64,000 bases of DNA from Perilla frutescens (GCA_026008535.1 BRKX01000004.1:11743501-11807500), one strand, 5' to 3'; shown: positions 34,762 through 47,486, counted from the first letter of the stretch. Numbers and translations: made by a program. Notes: generated by a model from the sequence alone, not told the origin.

Positions 34762-36206
34762 TGTTAGTTTTGTATACTGGAAGACTCGTCTTTGTATACT
34801 TTTCTGATGATATGATGATATGAAATGAAAGTTATTGCAGTCACTGTTTGCATTTAGATTATGTTCTATAATTATTTTATGCAATGTTCCATATACTTAC
34901 ATTGTAGATGATATGGTGTGGGGATTCACACGGTAAGATCATATCATTAGAACCTTGTAATGTATTAAAGAGCTCACGGCTTAGATGGTCCTGAACACAC
35001 CATCGGTACACCGTAGAATAATCTGATAAGTTAGTTTATCTTGGCTAACTGATTATTCTAGTACACTGGTTAGTGTATTGAGGAGGATCACGATAGGATA
35101 CTATTCTCTGTCTCTGACCCAGTTACTGAGAGAATAAAGATCCACAGAGTTCAGGTTCTGAACTCATGTGATATTGGCGAGCATATGTGTGCGTTGTTTA
35201 TTACTTTGATTTATCAATGAGTAAGATCTTTTCGTAGATCGAATTCGATATCTTGGGTAATAACAATGTATACATGATGTCTCGAGCAGTATGCATGAGC
35301 ACTGTGTCCTGGTGCATCAGGTTGATGATGTTCTCTTGAGGAAGCACAAGTTCATGTTGAAACCCTGCAGGTGGAATTTATTCCGTACATGAATAAAGCT
35401 TGTGTGGTACTACTCAAGGTTTTAGATGTTAATTAATTATAGCTGTCAGAGGCTTACATAATTAATTAATGAACATTATATCTTAAACACGGGGAATGGC
35501 TGGACTAAAGGAGAAAGCATATTCGTAAATATGTATTAAATTGGTAGGTCAGTTTTACTTCTTTAGTGGAATAAAAGTAAAACTTAATTTATTTAATTAT
35601 ATCCTAGGTTTATTGGATATTGGATATTAAATAAATTAGTGGGCCAATTTAATATTCTTCTAGATCCCTGTTGTAGCCCAATTGACTGAAAGTGGACTGG
35701 ATATTGAACTTGAGATAGAGGCCCACCCCAATAGGGCTGAAACATGAAATTTTCGCCCCTCCCTATATATAAGGAGAGGGGGGCACGAAAATTGGATGAT
35801 AATATTCATAGGAAATCAGCCCCTCTTTGTCTCTCAAAGTTATCCACAGATTTCACAACTCTATATAGTAGATTTCAGCCCACTCTAAATCTAGATACAG
35901 TCCGGGAATACAACAGAAGATCTTGGAGTGGAATTGTGCAGTGGCCGTGTGTGACATAGGTGGCGCCTTTACTGTATTCATTCAACAGCAAGATTAGATC
36001 TTTAATATTGTCCACAGACCGTCTATCGATTTGTAAGTAGATTCGTTTTCTATGTCTTCCGCTTTATTAGATTCGAATCTACTTTGCATGCTTTTTGATT
36101 AGACTGTGATAAACATGCATGTTACATAAAATTTTGATTTGCATGAACACGGATTAATGAACAACCAAATGGTCTTGCGGTGGTTTAATTCGAAAAAACC
36201 CCAACA
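34762..36206 (+). mobile_element. Solo Copia LTR (TSD ATAAT)
   Basis: 1445 bp from TGTTAGTTTTG to ACCCCAACA, flanked by ATAAT at 34757-34761 and 36207-36211. It is related to the Copia-1 3' LTR in short blocks. It has no internal sequence, so it is a recombination product. Confidence 0.88.
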
Positions 36207-36584
36207 ATAATAGCCTCCGATATCCAAAATCATGGAAAAATGCAATCAATCCTAAAAAAATAAGAAAAATGTAAGTGTTCAACAACTACTAAAATAATTA
36301 GACCTAGCATTTTTAGAAGCAAAATCATCAATAAGGTCTTCCAAATCAAGTTTTTCCAATGTCTCATTTTCAATGCTCAAAATTGCTAGCCCAATCAACC
36401 TTTCTTGAGACATAGATGAACGTAAATATGATTTTATCAATTTCAATTTTGAAAAACTTCATTCTGCCGATGCTACATTAACAGGTACTGTCAACAATAT
36501 TCTATATGCAATGGAAACATTAGGAAAATAATGCTCTTTAGCAAAATCAAGAAGTTCAATAATCGACCTAATTTCAGTCCATGT

Positions 36585-37021
36585 TGTAGAATTCGCTGCA
36601 GGCGCTCGCCTAGGCGCTAGGCGGTGCCTGGCCGACCTTTAGTACGGTTATATATTACTAGTCGAGCTATTTTTACAATAGTTGCCTTCAGCTCAGTTGG
36701 CCTAGCTATTCTTATTAACGTGTGAGGTTTATAGATCGAGACCTAATGGGCGCTGATATTTTTTACATTTTTTTTGTCAGCTTGTAAAAAAAATAATGAA
36801 ATCTGGACCTTTAAAAGGTCAAAACAGCGACCTATACGTTACTTCCTGAGTATCCAACCACTGTACCATTATTCAATTTATGTTTATAATTGGTTTTTAT
36901 ATTATAAATAAAATAATTTAATAATATATTATAAAAAATAAAAATGCATAGACGCCGACTAGGCCCCGTCTAGGCGCTAGGCGCCCCTCGACCGCCCGAC
37001 AAGTGCCTAGCGAATTCTACA
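36585..37021. mobile_element. 437-bp TIR element with tRNA-like segment
   Basis: Perfect 13-bp TIRs TGTAGAATTCGCT / AGCGAATTCTACA. Inside each end lies GC-rich CTAGGCGCTAGGCG sequence, itself in inverted orientation. It interrupts the hAT dimerisation domain. No target duplication could be recognised, so the superfamily is open. Confidence 0.7.
36684..36752 (+). ncRNA. tRNA-Lys-like segment (decayed, SINE-type pol III boxes)
   Basis: GCCTTCAGCTCAGTTGG carries a good box A (AGCTCAGTTGG), and AGATCGAGACC resembles box B (GGTTCGANNCC). The end GGGCG could pair with the initial GCC. The spacing is that of a tRNA, and the sequence aligns loosely with tRNA-Lys. The anticodon arm is degraded, so it is not a functional tRNA. 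Confidence 0.4.
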
Positions 37022-38486
37022 ATCTTGATTCCAGTTGATAAACACACTTGTAGCACTTGCAATTCAGAAAATAAATCATGTGCATCAATGTCAAATTTAT
37101 CATTATGCTTAAGGGCATCTTGAAGCTTCACACAACATTTATGCAATGTATTATCATCTAATGAATGCAACTTCTTATAATTAAACAAAAAGTCAAAAAT
37201 ATCTTCAAAAACTTTCAATTGTTCAAATCTATTTTTTAAAGATAAAATAGCAATATCAACTACAACAATAAAATAATTAATTCTAAAAGACTCCTCGATA
37301 GATAATAAAATATCTGCATGACTATTTTCATCAAATTGCTTCTTCCTGTGAGTCACACGTTTTTTAGGAAAAATAGGTTCAATTTCAAATTTAGATGCAA
37401 GCTCTTTAGCAGATGTCATTGCCAATTCAAAACATTCTTCTCTGTATTTTTCAAAATAAGAAGTCAGACCTCTTAAAATTAATATTGCAGAATCAATTTG
37501 CATATCTTCAGCCTGTAATTTTTTACTAATCAAATTTATTTTGTTCAAAATATTATGCCATATAGTCATACCCAACAAAAATTCAAAATTTTCAAGTTCA
37601 TGAATAGCTAAAGACTCAGCCTCACTTCTTGTTTTAGCATCTTTGCTGATTCTCGATAATTCAAATAAAGATTCACTTATTTCATTAGGTTGAGTTATTA
37701 TAACTGCAATGCTATTAACATGACTTTCTCATCTTGTTGCAGACAATGGCTTTAAAGTTAAATGATTAATATGATCTAATAAAATTTTCCACCGTTTAGT
37801 AGAACCAGGAAACAAAGTATACAAACGTTGTACAACTCCAAAGAATGAGACAGCTTTAACACAAGAATTTGTCATATCACATATAGTTAAATTAAGAGAA
37901 TGACAAGCACATGACATATAGAATGATCTAGGATTGATATCAAGAAATCTCTTTTGCACACCCTGATGTTTTCCTTTCATATTAGAACCATTATCATAGC
38001 CTTGCCCTCTCACATTATCAATATCAAGATCAAGTTGTTCTAAAGCAGATTTGATTTCATTAAAAAGAGATAATCCAGATGTATCATTCACTTCTAGAAA
38101 CATAATGAAATATTCTTCTACCTTTATTTGACAACCAAACATATCAACACATCGAATTGCTAATGTTATTTGTTCATTATGACTTGCATCTGAAATATAA
38201 TCAAGAATTACAGAATAATACTTTGCCTTTTTTTATTTTTTCAATTATAGCATTTCTAAGTTCTAACATTAGAGGCCAGTGATAAAATCAATTCATTTTG
38301 AATCTTGTGACTAAGATAGTGATAGTGAATTTCCTTGTTCTGGATACGTCTACAATGCTCTTGCATTACCAAATCAAACTCAGTAAGTAAGTCAACTAAA
38401 CCCAGAAAATTACCATTATTTTTTTGATAAATCTTTTCATTGTTCCCACAGAAAGCCAAATTACGTGATGCAAGACATTTCACAAT

Positions 38487-40328
38487 TGTAGTGCCCCGTA
38501 AATTTATTTATTAATTTGTGCTACCTTAATTATTATTTTGAGCATGCTATTAATTGTTAAGTCCTATAAGTCGCGCCTATAGTAAAAAAATAGTAACATA
38601 TGTGGATCATGGTCATAAATGCATTTTATTTTCTTTTATTTTTTTTTATTTTATTTTAGAAAAGGGCCACAATGTTTCTCATAGTGAGACATTATTTTTT
38701 TTAGCCCAAAGTTTTGTATTCCCTAGCCCATATCACAAGCCCATTGATAATAGGGCACAAGTTCGTCTCATGCTTCACAGCAAAGGAAATATTTTTGAAT
38801 TGAGATTTTTTTTCCAAAATTACTACACGTAAATTCCAGCTAAGAACCCCATAATCATGGGGAGAAATCACTCTTGATATCCTTCCATCCATATAGATAC
38901 CAGTTTCAGTAGTATAAATAGATGTTTTCCCCCACCATTCCTCCACACTCAGCAAAACAGAAAAAATAGTAGTAGAAAAGAAAATTCTATCCTTCTCGAT
39001 CTATTGCCTGGTCTCCGTTTTCGAAGGTACCATTCTTAAATTCTTGCAAAATAAAACCGTGAGATTTTCCTGCTATCTTCTTGCATCTACGTGTTCTTCT
39101 GAAAGAAAGAAATAAAGTTTAGGATCTAATGTTTGAAAAGCTGCTGTAACTATATGTGTATATCTATATATATTGGTTGTATTTAACTTAGAGGACATTA
39201 TTTGAAAGCTCTCTCAACTTTCTTCTCGTGGGACCCAGTAAAGTAATGACTTTGTCTTCATCTTGCCCACTTGTCACACACACACACAACTTACGGATAG
39301 TTGTAGAGTTTCAAATGCTTTTCTCTCTCTATATACATACACACACATATATATAAAAGTTTTCTCTCACCATCACTTTTTGTCTATATATATGTATAAA
39401 TAAACGTGCGTATATATATATATATATATGTATATGTGTTCATGTTTTTGGTGTTAGCACACACATTTACATCACTATATTTATATATATATATATATAT
39501 ATATGAATATGTTATATCTTTTACACACGCACACGTCATACTTAAATATATATATGTATATATATATATATATATATATTTTGTGCAAGTATAATTTAAT
39601 AGATATCAGTAGCATATATATATATATATTAAATGCACTTAGTGTAAGAAATTTTATTTAAAGTTGTGATATTTTGAGCATTAAAGTTATTTGCGTATTA
39701 TTAATTAAATTATTAATATGCTAGGCGGCGCGCGTGGACATAATTAATTTGACAAGTCAAAGGTAGGGTTTATGTTGAAGATTGTGATGTTATCCTCTCT
39801 ATATATTTATAAATGTATTATGTGAAATATAGAGTCCTCTGGACTATAAAGTACCGAGTCTTCGAGACTATAAAGTACGGAGTCCTTGGGACTATAAAGT
39901 ACCGAGCCTAAGGGCTGAATCAGATATGCAGATCACAGATTTTGGTTATGAACTAAAGACTTTTATCGCTTCATATATTTACTTTTAAATTTATAGTTTG
40001 GATAACGGTCATTTTTCCCCACTGAGTTAGAAAAACTCACCCCAATCTTTTACCCCCTTTCAGGAATTAGCTCGGACGATGTGTGACGGGCAAGATGCGA
40101 TGGAGATGGTCGATTTAGTTGAATAATTAAATTCAAGAATAATTTTTGAGACATTAATATTTTTTTTTATATTTCCGCTTTTATATTAAAACTCCGATGT
40201 TTCATTTTTTTCTATTGATGACATTTTTGGGATCCCGATTTTAGGGAAGTAATTGAGGAATAAAGTTTAGTAACGTTTCTTTAATAAATGAGATATTTTT
40301 TTTATTTATGAAATTTTGGGGCGTTACA
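38487..40328 (+). repeat. 5' LTR of Tekay-type element
   Basis: It runs from TGTAGTGCCCCG to GGCGTTACA. It contains (TA)n/(CA)n tracts (39280-39640) and three 24-bp tandem units at 39832-39903. Confidence 0.95.
39832..39915 (+). repeat. Three and a half 24-bp units with small hairpins (5' LTR; copy at 46985-47068)
   Basis: Each unit holds a 4-bp stem with a 3-base loop followed by ACTATAAAGTACC/G. The stems are GTCC/GGAC, GTCT/AGAC and GTCC/GGAC, so a base pair has changed on both sides in unit 2. A fourth partial unit has GCC/GGC. The 3' LTR copy differs in the units only at loop bases. Confidence 0.7.
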
Positions 40329-40330
40329 GT

Positions 40331-40342
40331 TGGTATCAGAGA
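40331..40342 (+). other. Primer-binding site, tRNA-iMet (Tekay-type)
   Basis: TGGTATCAGAGA two bases after the LTR end matches the initiator-Met primer TGGTATCAGAGC apart from the last base. Confidence 0.92.
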
Positions 40343-40535
40343 AACACGTTCCTGCATACAAAAAAAAAGAATATACATATAAGAAATAAGATTTTGACCA
40401 TCATCGCATCCGCCACATCGTCCCGAGAAGAGGTAAAAAGTAAAGTTAATATTGATACATGATTAAAGTTATTATTGATGCATGATTATGTGAGTTGTTT
40501 GTTGTATTATTTTAAAGCTGCAAGTTTTGTTATAG

Positions 40536-41012
40536 ATGGTGAGACTAAAGAAAACTGCAAGGATAAGCACAGGGGGTCGAGCCCCAGGACGTGTATTAGC
40601 TAGTAGAGAAGAAGATCTCAAGGATCACTTGATTGGCAAGTTTTTCCGTCTGACTTGGGATGACACGGCCCCAGAGATGCAGTTGCTAAAGATACAACAC
40701 CTTTGGAGAAAGATGGAGCAAGCTGGGTGCGCCGTGAATCCAGCTGAGGCGGTCAAGAAAGTTCATAGAATGATCACCTCTCCCGTCATTGAGTTTTTCG
40801 CCTCGGAGGCCAAGGAGGACCTTACCATGGTGATACGTACAAGACGGGCAGTACACCACATCATAGACTTTAATGCATTCATTGACTGAACCCTGCAATA
40901 CTAGAAGGGTGAGGTCTATGGTCGCATACCGAAAGGGATCAGAGTGGGCCGCCAAGAACCTTATGAGAGGGCAAACTTTGCAAAGAGGATGAAAAGAGCT
41001 AGTAGCGTTTGA
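40536..41012 (+). pseudogene. Upstream ORF (ORF0) between primer site and gag of Tekay-type element
   Basis: The frame starts MVRLKKTARISTGGRAPGR and runs 158 codons to TGA at 41010-41012, with two in-frame stops (40887-40889 and 40902-40904). Both stops are one base from Trp codons. The product is basic, with a helical middle part (KIQHLWRKMEQAGCAV) and a basic end (RANFAKRMKRASS). I do not recognise a family. It is separated from gag by about 190 bp. Coding-like composition and the same lesion type as gag-pol suggest the parent element encoded it. Confidence 0.5.
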
Positions 41013-41199
41013 GCGATTTTAGTAGTTGATTTATTGTTTAGATCATTTTTGGCTTGGACCGATATTTGCTTTCTGCAGTACTTTGAGTATCGTACTTTGT
41101 CTTTCCATTTCATATTTGAATGATTCTTAAGTAATAAAATAGTTGTTTTGTTTTATTTCTTTTACAATAATTAATGTTATCGCTATCGTCAATAGGAAG

Positions 41200-44100
41200 A
41201 TGCCTCCAAGAAGAAACGTGAGAGTGGCCTCAAGTGAGGAGACCGAGTCAAACAACTATGGACCTAACAATGGAAATGGAAATGGTGGCAACATGGATGG
41301 GTTTGCACAAAATCTTGTGGACGCACTTAGAAACGTTTTGCCTCAGCAGAACAATGGAGACCCCCAACCCTAAGGAGGCGGTATCCTAACTCAATTCTGA
41401 CAGTTGGGACCTCCGAAGCTGACAGAAACTGGAGGACCCTTAGCTGCCGAGGAATGGATACGAGAGCTCGAGAGGATCTTCAACTACTTGGGTTGCCCTG
41501 ATGCACAGAAAGTCACTTGTGCCGCTTTCCAGTTCACGGAAGATGCCAGTCATTGGTGGGAAGCTGTAACAATTAGCATGAACGAAGAGCAACAGAGGAA
41601 TCTGACCTGGGCTGCTTTCAAGAAGTTGGTGTTGGGAAATTATTTCCCGAAAGCCTTCCGCAAGCAAAAGGAAAAAGAATTGATGAACCTGGAGCAAGGC
41701 GACATGACCATCCTGGAGTACGAGCAAAAATTCAACTAATTGGCTCGATATGCTCCACATCTGGTGGACACCGATGAAAAGAAAGCATGGTGTTTTGAAG
41801 ATGGGCTGCGTCCGGAGATTGGAGCTCATATATCTGCTCTGAATCTCACCACCTTCTCTGAGATTGTGCAGCGAGCTCGGGCAGTGTCGACCCGATTGAA
41901 TCTTGATAAAGTTGCTCCAAACCCTCCCAACAATGGAGGAAAGAGGCATTGGGATGATCGAGGTAACCAGAATAGGGGTAAAGGTTTTCAACCGGAGAAG
42001 AAGCCCAGAAACGACAGAGAGAACAAGCCTGGTGCAATGGTTGAAAAACCATTGTGCACGACCTGCCAGAGATGACATTTTGGGAAGTGTAGGCTTGGAG
42101 AAGAAGGGTGCTACCGCTGTCATCAAGTGGGGCATAAGGCAGTGAATTGTCCACAGAATCGAAACTTCAACAATAACAACAATTACCGAAGAGGTAATGC
42201 TCGTGCCTTTGCAATGAACCAAGATGAAACCAAGGAAGGACCACAGACGATGTCAGGTATAATATCCGTACTCAACCAGACTGCCTTAGTACTTTTTGAT
42301 TCGGGTGCATCACATTCTTTTGTGGCAAAAAGATTTTATGAAAAAGCTAATATAAAGTGTGACGAGGAGGTTGAGCCCCTAAGGATTAACATCCCATCGG
42401 GAAAATCAATGAAGTCAGACCGAGCAGCTAAAGGAGTCCAGATAGTCATCGAAAAGCAGACTTTGGAAGCTAATCTTTTCATCTTGGAGATGAATGACTT
42501 CGACGTGATCCTAGGGATGGACTGGCTGAGCCAGAACTATGCAGTGATCAAATGTCGAGATCGAGAGGTGACCTTCCAGCAGCCGGGAGAGAAGCAATTC
42601 TCTTTCAAAGGATCAAAGATGAACAAATCGCCCAACATAATTTTGGCAATGAAGGCGGTCAAGTTAGTGAGAAGAAAGAATTGTCAAGCTTTTCTGGTAA
42701 ACGTGACAAGCACAACGGATCGGAAAAGGAACTTGGAGAATATTTCCATAGTGAATGAACATCCTGATGTGTTTCCAGAGGATATTGTTGAATTGCCACC
42801 AGACCGACAGGTGGAATTTTCAATCGACTTAGTTCCAGGTGCAGCGCCTGTTTCCAAGGCACCTTATCGGATGGCGCCGAAGGAGTTAGAAGAATTGAAG
42901 GTCCAAATTCAGGAGTTGCTAGATAAAGGATATATTCGTCCTAGCATGTCACCATGGGGTGCACCAGTTTTGTTTGTGAAAAAGAAGGACGAAAGCATGA
43001 AGATGTGTATCGACTACCGTGAGTTGAACAAGCTCACCATCAAGAATAAGTACCCATTGCCAAGGATCGAGGATCTTTTCGATCAACTGAAAGGAGCGGG
43101 GGTGTTCTCAAAAATCGATTTGAGATCAGGATACCACCAGCTAAAAGTCAAGGAAGGAGACATACCAAAGATGGCGTTCCGAACCAGATACGGACATTAT
43201 GAATTCACCGTAATGTCCTTCGGACTCACCAACGCACCGGCAGTGTTCATGGACCTCATGAACAGGATTTTCCATCAGTATCTGGACTAGTTTGTTATCG
43301 TATTCATTGACGACATCCTGGTGTACTCCAAAGACAAGAAGCAGCACGAGGAGCATCTGAGAATTGTTCTAGAAACCTTGCGGAGAGAGAAGCTTTACGC
43401 CAAATTTAGCAAAAGTGAGTTTTGGCTTGATCGTGTGGTGTTCCTTGGGCATGTGGTGACAGTGCAAGGAATAGAGGTGGATCCAGCAAAGGTGGAAGCT
43501 ATGACCAATTGGGACACACCAAAGAATGCCGGCGACATAAGAAGCTTTTTGGGTCTTGTAGGATATTACCGTCGTTTTATCGAAGGTTTCTTAAAAATAG
43601 CAAGCCCATTAACCCAATTAACAAGAAAAGGGGCCAAGTTTGAATGGAGTCAAAAGTGTGAAGAGAGTTTTCAGATGTTAAAACAGAAACTCACAACGGC
43701 ACCGGTGTTAATTATTCCAGAAGGCAGTGAAGGATTCGTAATTTATTGTGATGCTTCCAAGCAGGGACTCGGGTGTGTATTGATGCAACACGGAAAGGTG
43801 GTGGCCTATGCTTCAAGGCAATTGAAGATACATGAGCTCAACTACCCTACTCATGACCTGGAGCTAGCAGCGGTAGTCCATGCCTTGAAGATTTAGCGAC
43901 ATTACCTATATGGAGGAAAATGCGAGATATTCTCGGACCACAAGAGTTTGAAATACTTTTTCACACAGAAGGAGTTGAACATGAGGCAGAGAAGATAGCT
44001 TGAGTTGGTCAAGGATTACGACTGCATCATCCACTATCATCCGGGGAAAGCCAATGTCGTAGCAGATGCCCTGAGTAGGAAGGAAGTACCCACGGCTCAA

Positions 44101-45630
44101 CTTATCCGAGAATTTTCAAACTTGAATATTGATGTAGTTTCGCCAACAGAAAGCACAGAAGCAATCTTGGCAACCATGACACTACAACCACTGTTAAGAG
44201 ACCAAATCAAGAAGGCTCAAGGGAATGACAAGTTCCTGTGCAAGATCAAGGAAAGAGTTCTAAAAGGCAACATCCAGAATTTTGCTATTTCAGATGACGA
44301 GGCGTTGGTCTACGAAGGAAGAATTTGTGTACCCAAAGATAGTAGGATAAGAGATGAGATACTGAAGGAGGCACACAATACGTCTTATTCTATACATCCT
44401 GGAAGAACAAAAATGTACCAGGACCTGAAGAAATACTTTTGGTGGAGAAACATGAAGAGATCCATTGGTGACTATGTGGAAAGATGTATGACCTGTCAGC
44501 AAGTGAAAGCTGAACACCAGAGACCAACCGGACTGCTTCAACCCCTTGAGATTCCAGAATGGAAGTGGGAGAACATCTCTATGGATTTCGTGGTGGGACT
44601 ACCAAAGACGATCAAAGGAAACCATGCCATTTGGGTAATCGTGGATAGACTTACCAAATCCGCTCATTTTCTTCCAATAAAGATGACGTTCAGCATGGAC
44701 CGATTAGGTCAACTTTATGTAGACGAGATTGTAAGGCTGCACGGAGTGCCGGTGACCATCGTGTCTGATCGAGACACAAGATTCACATCAAACTTTTGGA
44801 AGAGCTTGCAAGAAGCCATGGGAACGAGGCTGAACTTTAGCACTGTCTATCATCCTCAAACGGATGGTCAATCGGAGAGAACCATTCAAATCTTAGAGGA
44901 CATGCTTCGAGCATGTGTCATGGATTTTGGCGAGAACTGGGAGAAACATCTACCATTGGTGGAGTTCGCATACAACAACAGCTATCAAGCAACCATCGGG
45001 ATGGCTCCTTACGAAGCTTTGTACGGAAGGAAGTGCAGATCACCTTTGCACTGGGATGAAGTTGGAGAAAGAAGAATTTTAGGCCTAGAAATAGTTGAGA
45101 AGACGGTGGCGGCTATCAACAAGATAAGAGAACGTATCAAAATAGCTCAAGATCGACAAAATTCATATGCCGACCTCAAGAGGAGAGAATTTCACTATGA
45201 AGTTGGAGACAAAGTATTCCTGAAGCTGTCACCAATGAAGGGTGTGGTTCACATCGGAAAAAGAGGAAAATTGAGGCCAAGATATGTCGGGCCGTTCGAA
45301 ATTCTGGAAAGAGTTGGGAAGCTTGCATACAGACTGGCGTTACCTCAAAGTTTAACATCGATCCACAATGTCTTTCATGTTTCTTCCCTTAGAAGGTATA
45401 TTCACGACCCCGCCAACATCGTGAATCACGGTGAATTAGGACTTAGCAAGGATTTGTCCTACGAGGAGTATCCAATAGCTATTTTGGATAAGAAGGTGCA
45501 CGTATTAAGAAACAAGGAAATCTCGCTAGTGAAAATCCAGTGGAGTCGACACGATAAGAACGAGGCTACATGGGAAAAGGAAGAGGATATTAGGTCTAGA
45601 TACCCGCACTTCATGGACGCAGGTAAGTAA
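41200..45630 (+). pseudogene. Tekay-type gag-pol polyprotein with seven in-frame stops
   Basis: A single frame from MPPRRNVRVA (41200) to 45630 with no frameshift. Domains in order: gag (WIRELERIF, HWWEAVT, LVLGNYFPKAFR), zinc knuckle CYRCHQVGHKAVNC (42109-42150), protease LFDSGASHSFV, reverse transcriptase (CIDYRELNKLT, VIVFIDDILVYSK), RNase H (VIYCDASKQGLGCVL), integrase HHCC (CMTCQQVKAEH) and the DDE core (SMDFVVGLP, VSDRDTRF, YHPQTDGQSERT). After a GPF motif (RYVGPFEIL) the C-terminus holds VKIQWSRHDKNEATWE, the chromodomain-like tail of Tekay elements. Stops lie at 41371, 41398, 41737, 42073, 43288, 43894 and 43996. All visible catalytic residues are retained. Confidence 0.95.
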
Positions 45631-45651
45631 TTTCGAGAACGAAATTTTATT

Positions 45652-45664
45652 AAGTGGGGGAGGA
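45652..45664 (+). other. Polypurine tract of Tekay-type element
   Basis: AAGTGGGGGAGGA ends immediately before the 3' LTR start TGTAGTACC. Confidence 0.9.
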
Positions 45665-47481
45665 TGTAGTACCCCGTAAATTTATTTATTAATTTGTGCT
45701 ACCTTAATTATTATTTTGAGCATGCTATTAATTGTTAAGTCCTATAAGTCGCGCCTATAGTAAAAAAAATAGTAACATATGTGGATCATGGTCGTAAATG
45801 CATTTTATTTTCTTTTATTTTTTTTATTTTATTTTAGAAAAGGGCCACAATTTTTCTCATAGTGAGACATTATTTTTTTTAGCCCAAAGTTTTGTATTCC
45901 TTAGCCCATATCACAAGCCCATTGATAATAGGGCACAAGTTCGTCTCATGCTTCACAGCAAAGGAAATATTTTTGAATTGAGATTTTTTTCCAAAATTAC
46001 TACACGTAAATTCCAGCCAAGAACCCCATAATCATGGGGAGAAATCACTCTTGATATCCTTCCATCCATATAGATACCAGTTTCAGTAGTATAAATAGAT
46101 GTTTTCCCCCACCATTCCTCCACACTCAGCAAAACAGAAAAAATAGTAGTAGAAAAGAAAATTCTATCCTTCTCGATCTATTGCCTGGTCTCCGTTTTCG
46201 AAGGTACCATTCTTAAATTCTTGCAAAATAAAACTGTGAGATTTTCCTGCTATCTTCTTGCATCTACGTGTTCTTCTGAAAGAAAGAAATAAAGTTTAGG
46301 ATCTAATGTTTGAAAAGCTGCTGTAACTATATGTGTATATCTATATATATTGGTTGTATTTAACTTAGAGGACATTATTTGAAAGCTCTCTCAACTTTCT
46401 TCTCGTGGGACCCAGTAAAGTAATGACTTTGTCTTCATCTTGCCCACTTGTCACACACACACACAACTTACGCATAGTTGTAGAGTTTCAAATGCTTTTC
46501 TCTCTCTATACACACACACACACACATATATATAAAAGTTTTCTCTCACCATCACTTTTTGTCTATATATATGTATAAATAAACGTGTATATATATATAT
46601 GTATATGTGTTCATGTTTTTGGTGTTAGCACACACATTTACATCACTATATTTATATATATATATATATGAATATGTTATATCTTTTACACACGCACACG
46701 TCATACTTAAATATATATATGTATATATATATATATTTTGTGCAAGTATAATTTAATAGATATCAGTAGCATATATATATATTAAATGCACTTAGTGTAA
46801 GAAATTTTATTTAAAGCTGTGATATTTTGAGCATTAAAGTTATTTGCGTATTATTAATTAAATTATTAATATGCTAGGCGGCGCGCGTGGACATAATTAA
46901 TTTGACAAGTCAAAGGTGGGGTTTATGTTGAAGATTGTGATGTTATCCTCTCTATATATTTATAAATGTATTATGTGAAATATAGAGTCCTCTGGACTAT
47001 AAAGTACCGAGTCTTTGAGACTATAAAGTACGGAGTCCTTAGGACTATAAAGTACCGAGCCTAAGGGCTGAATCAGATATGCAGATCACAGATTTTGGTT
47101 ATGAACTAAAGACTTTTATCGCTTCATATATTTACTTTTAAATTTATAGTTTGGATAACGGTCATTTTTCCCCACTGAGTTAGAAGAACTCACCCCAATC
47201 TTTTACCCCCTTTCAGGAATTAGCTCGGACGATGTGTGACGGGCAAGATGCGATGGAGATGGTCGATTTAGTTGAATAATTAAATTCAAGAATAATTTTT
47301 GAGACATTAATATTTTTTTTTATATTTCCGCTTTTATATTAAAACTCCGATGTTTCATTTTTTTCTATTGATGACATTTTTGGGATCCCGATTTTAGGGA
47401 AGTAATTGAGGAATAAAGTTTAGTAACGTTTCTTTAATAAATGAGATATTTTTTTTATTTATGAAATTTTGGGGCGTTACA
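45665..47481 (+). repeat. 3' LTR of Tekay-type element
   Basis: 1817 bp, near-identical to 38487-40328, with shorter TA repeats. It ends GGCGTTACA before the ACAAT duplication. Confidence 0.95.
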
Positions 47482-47486
47482 ACAAT

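Larger units (their letters stand above)
36279..38486 (-). pseudogene. hAT transposase, central and C-terminal part
   Basis: From 38486 on the minus strand: NLAFCGNNEKIYQ, VMQEHCRRIQNKEIHYHYLS, then after a frameshift near 38240 VRGQGYDNGSNMKGKHQGVQ and CACHSLNL. One in-frame TGA (37729-37731, in place of Trp) follows, then an open stretch to 37022. After the 437-bp insertion it continues with ASAECSFSKLKLIKSYLRS and ends at a TGA at 36279-36281. These are the DUF4371-like and hAT C-terminal dimerisation regions of plant TTF-type/ZMYM1-like transposases. Removing the insertions leaves only a few point lesions. Confidence 0.87.
38487..47481 (+). mobile_element. Full-length Tekay-type chromovirus (Gypsy), defective (TSD ACAAT)
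   Basis: 8995 bp with LTRs 38487-40328 and 45665-47481, flanked by ACAAT at 38482-38486 and 47482-47486. The order is 5' LTR, tRNA-iMet primer site, a short upstream ORF, gag, protease, reverse transcriptase, RNase H, integrase with a chromodomain-like tail, purine tract and 3' LTR. It splits the hAT transposase gene. LTRs look nearly identical apart from dinucleotide repeat lengths, so insertion was recent. Confidence 0.95.

Noticed and set aside
36684..36752. Functional tRNA-Lys gene
   Set aside because: Box A is good, but the anticodon arm and acceptor pairing are degraded. It is only tRNA-like.
41440..42222. 260-residue minus-strand frame
   Set aside because: It is the antisense shadow of the Tekay-type gag.
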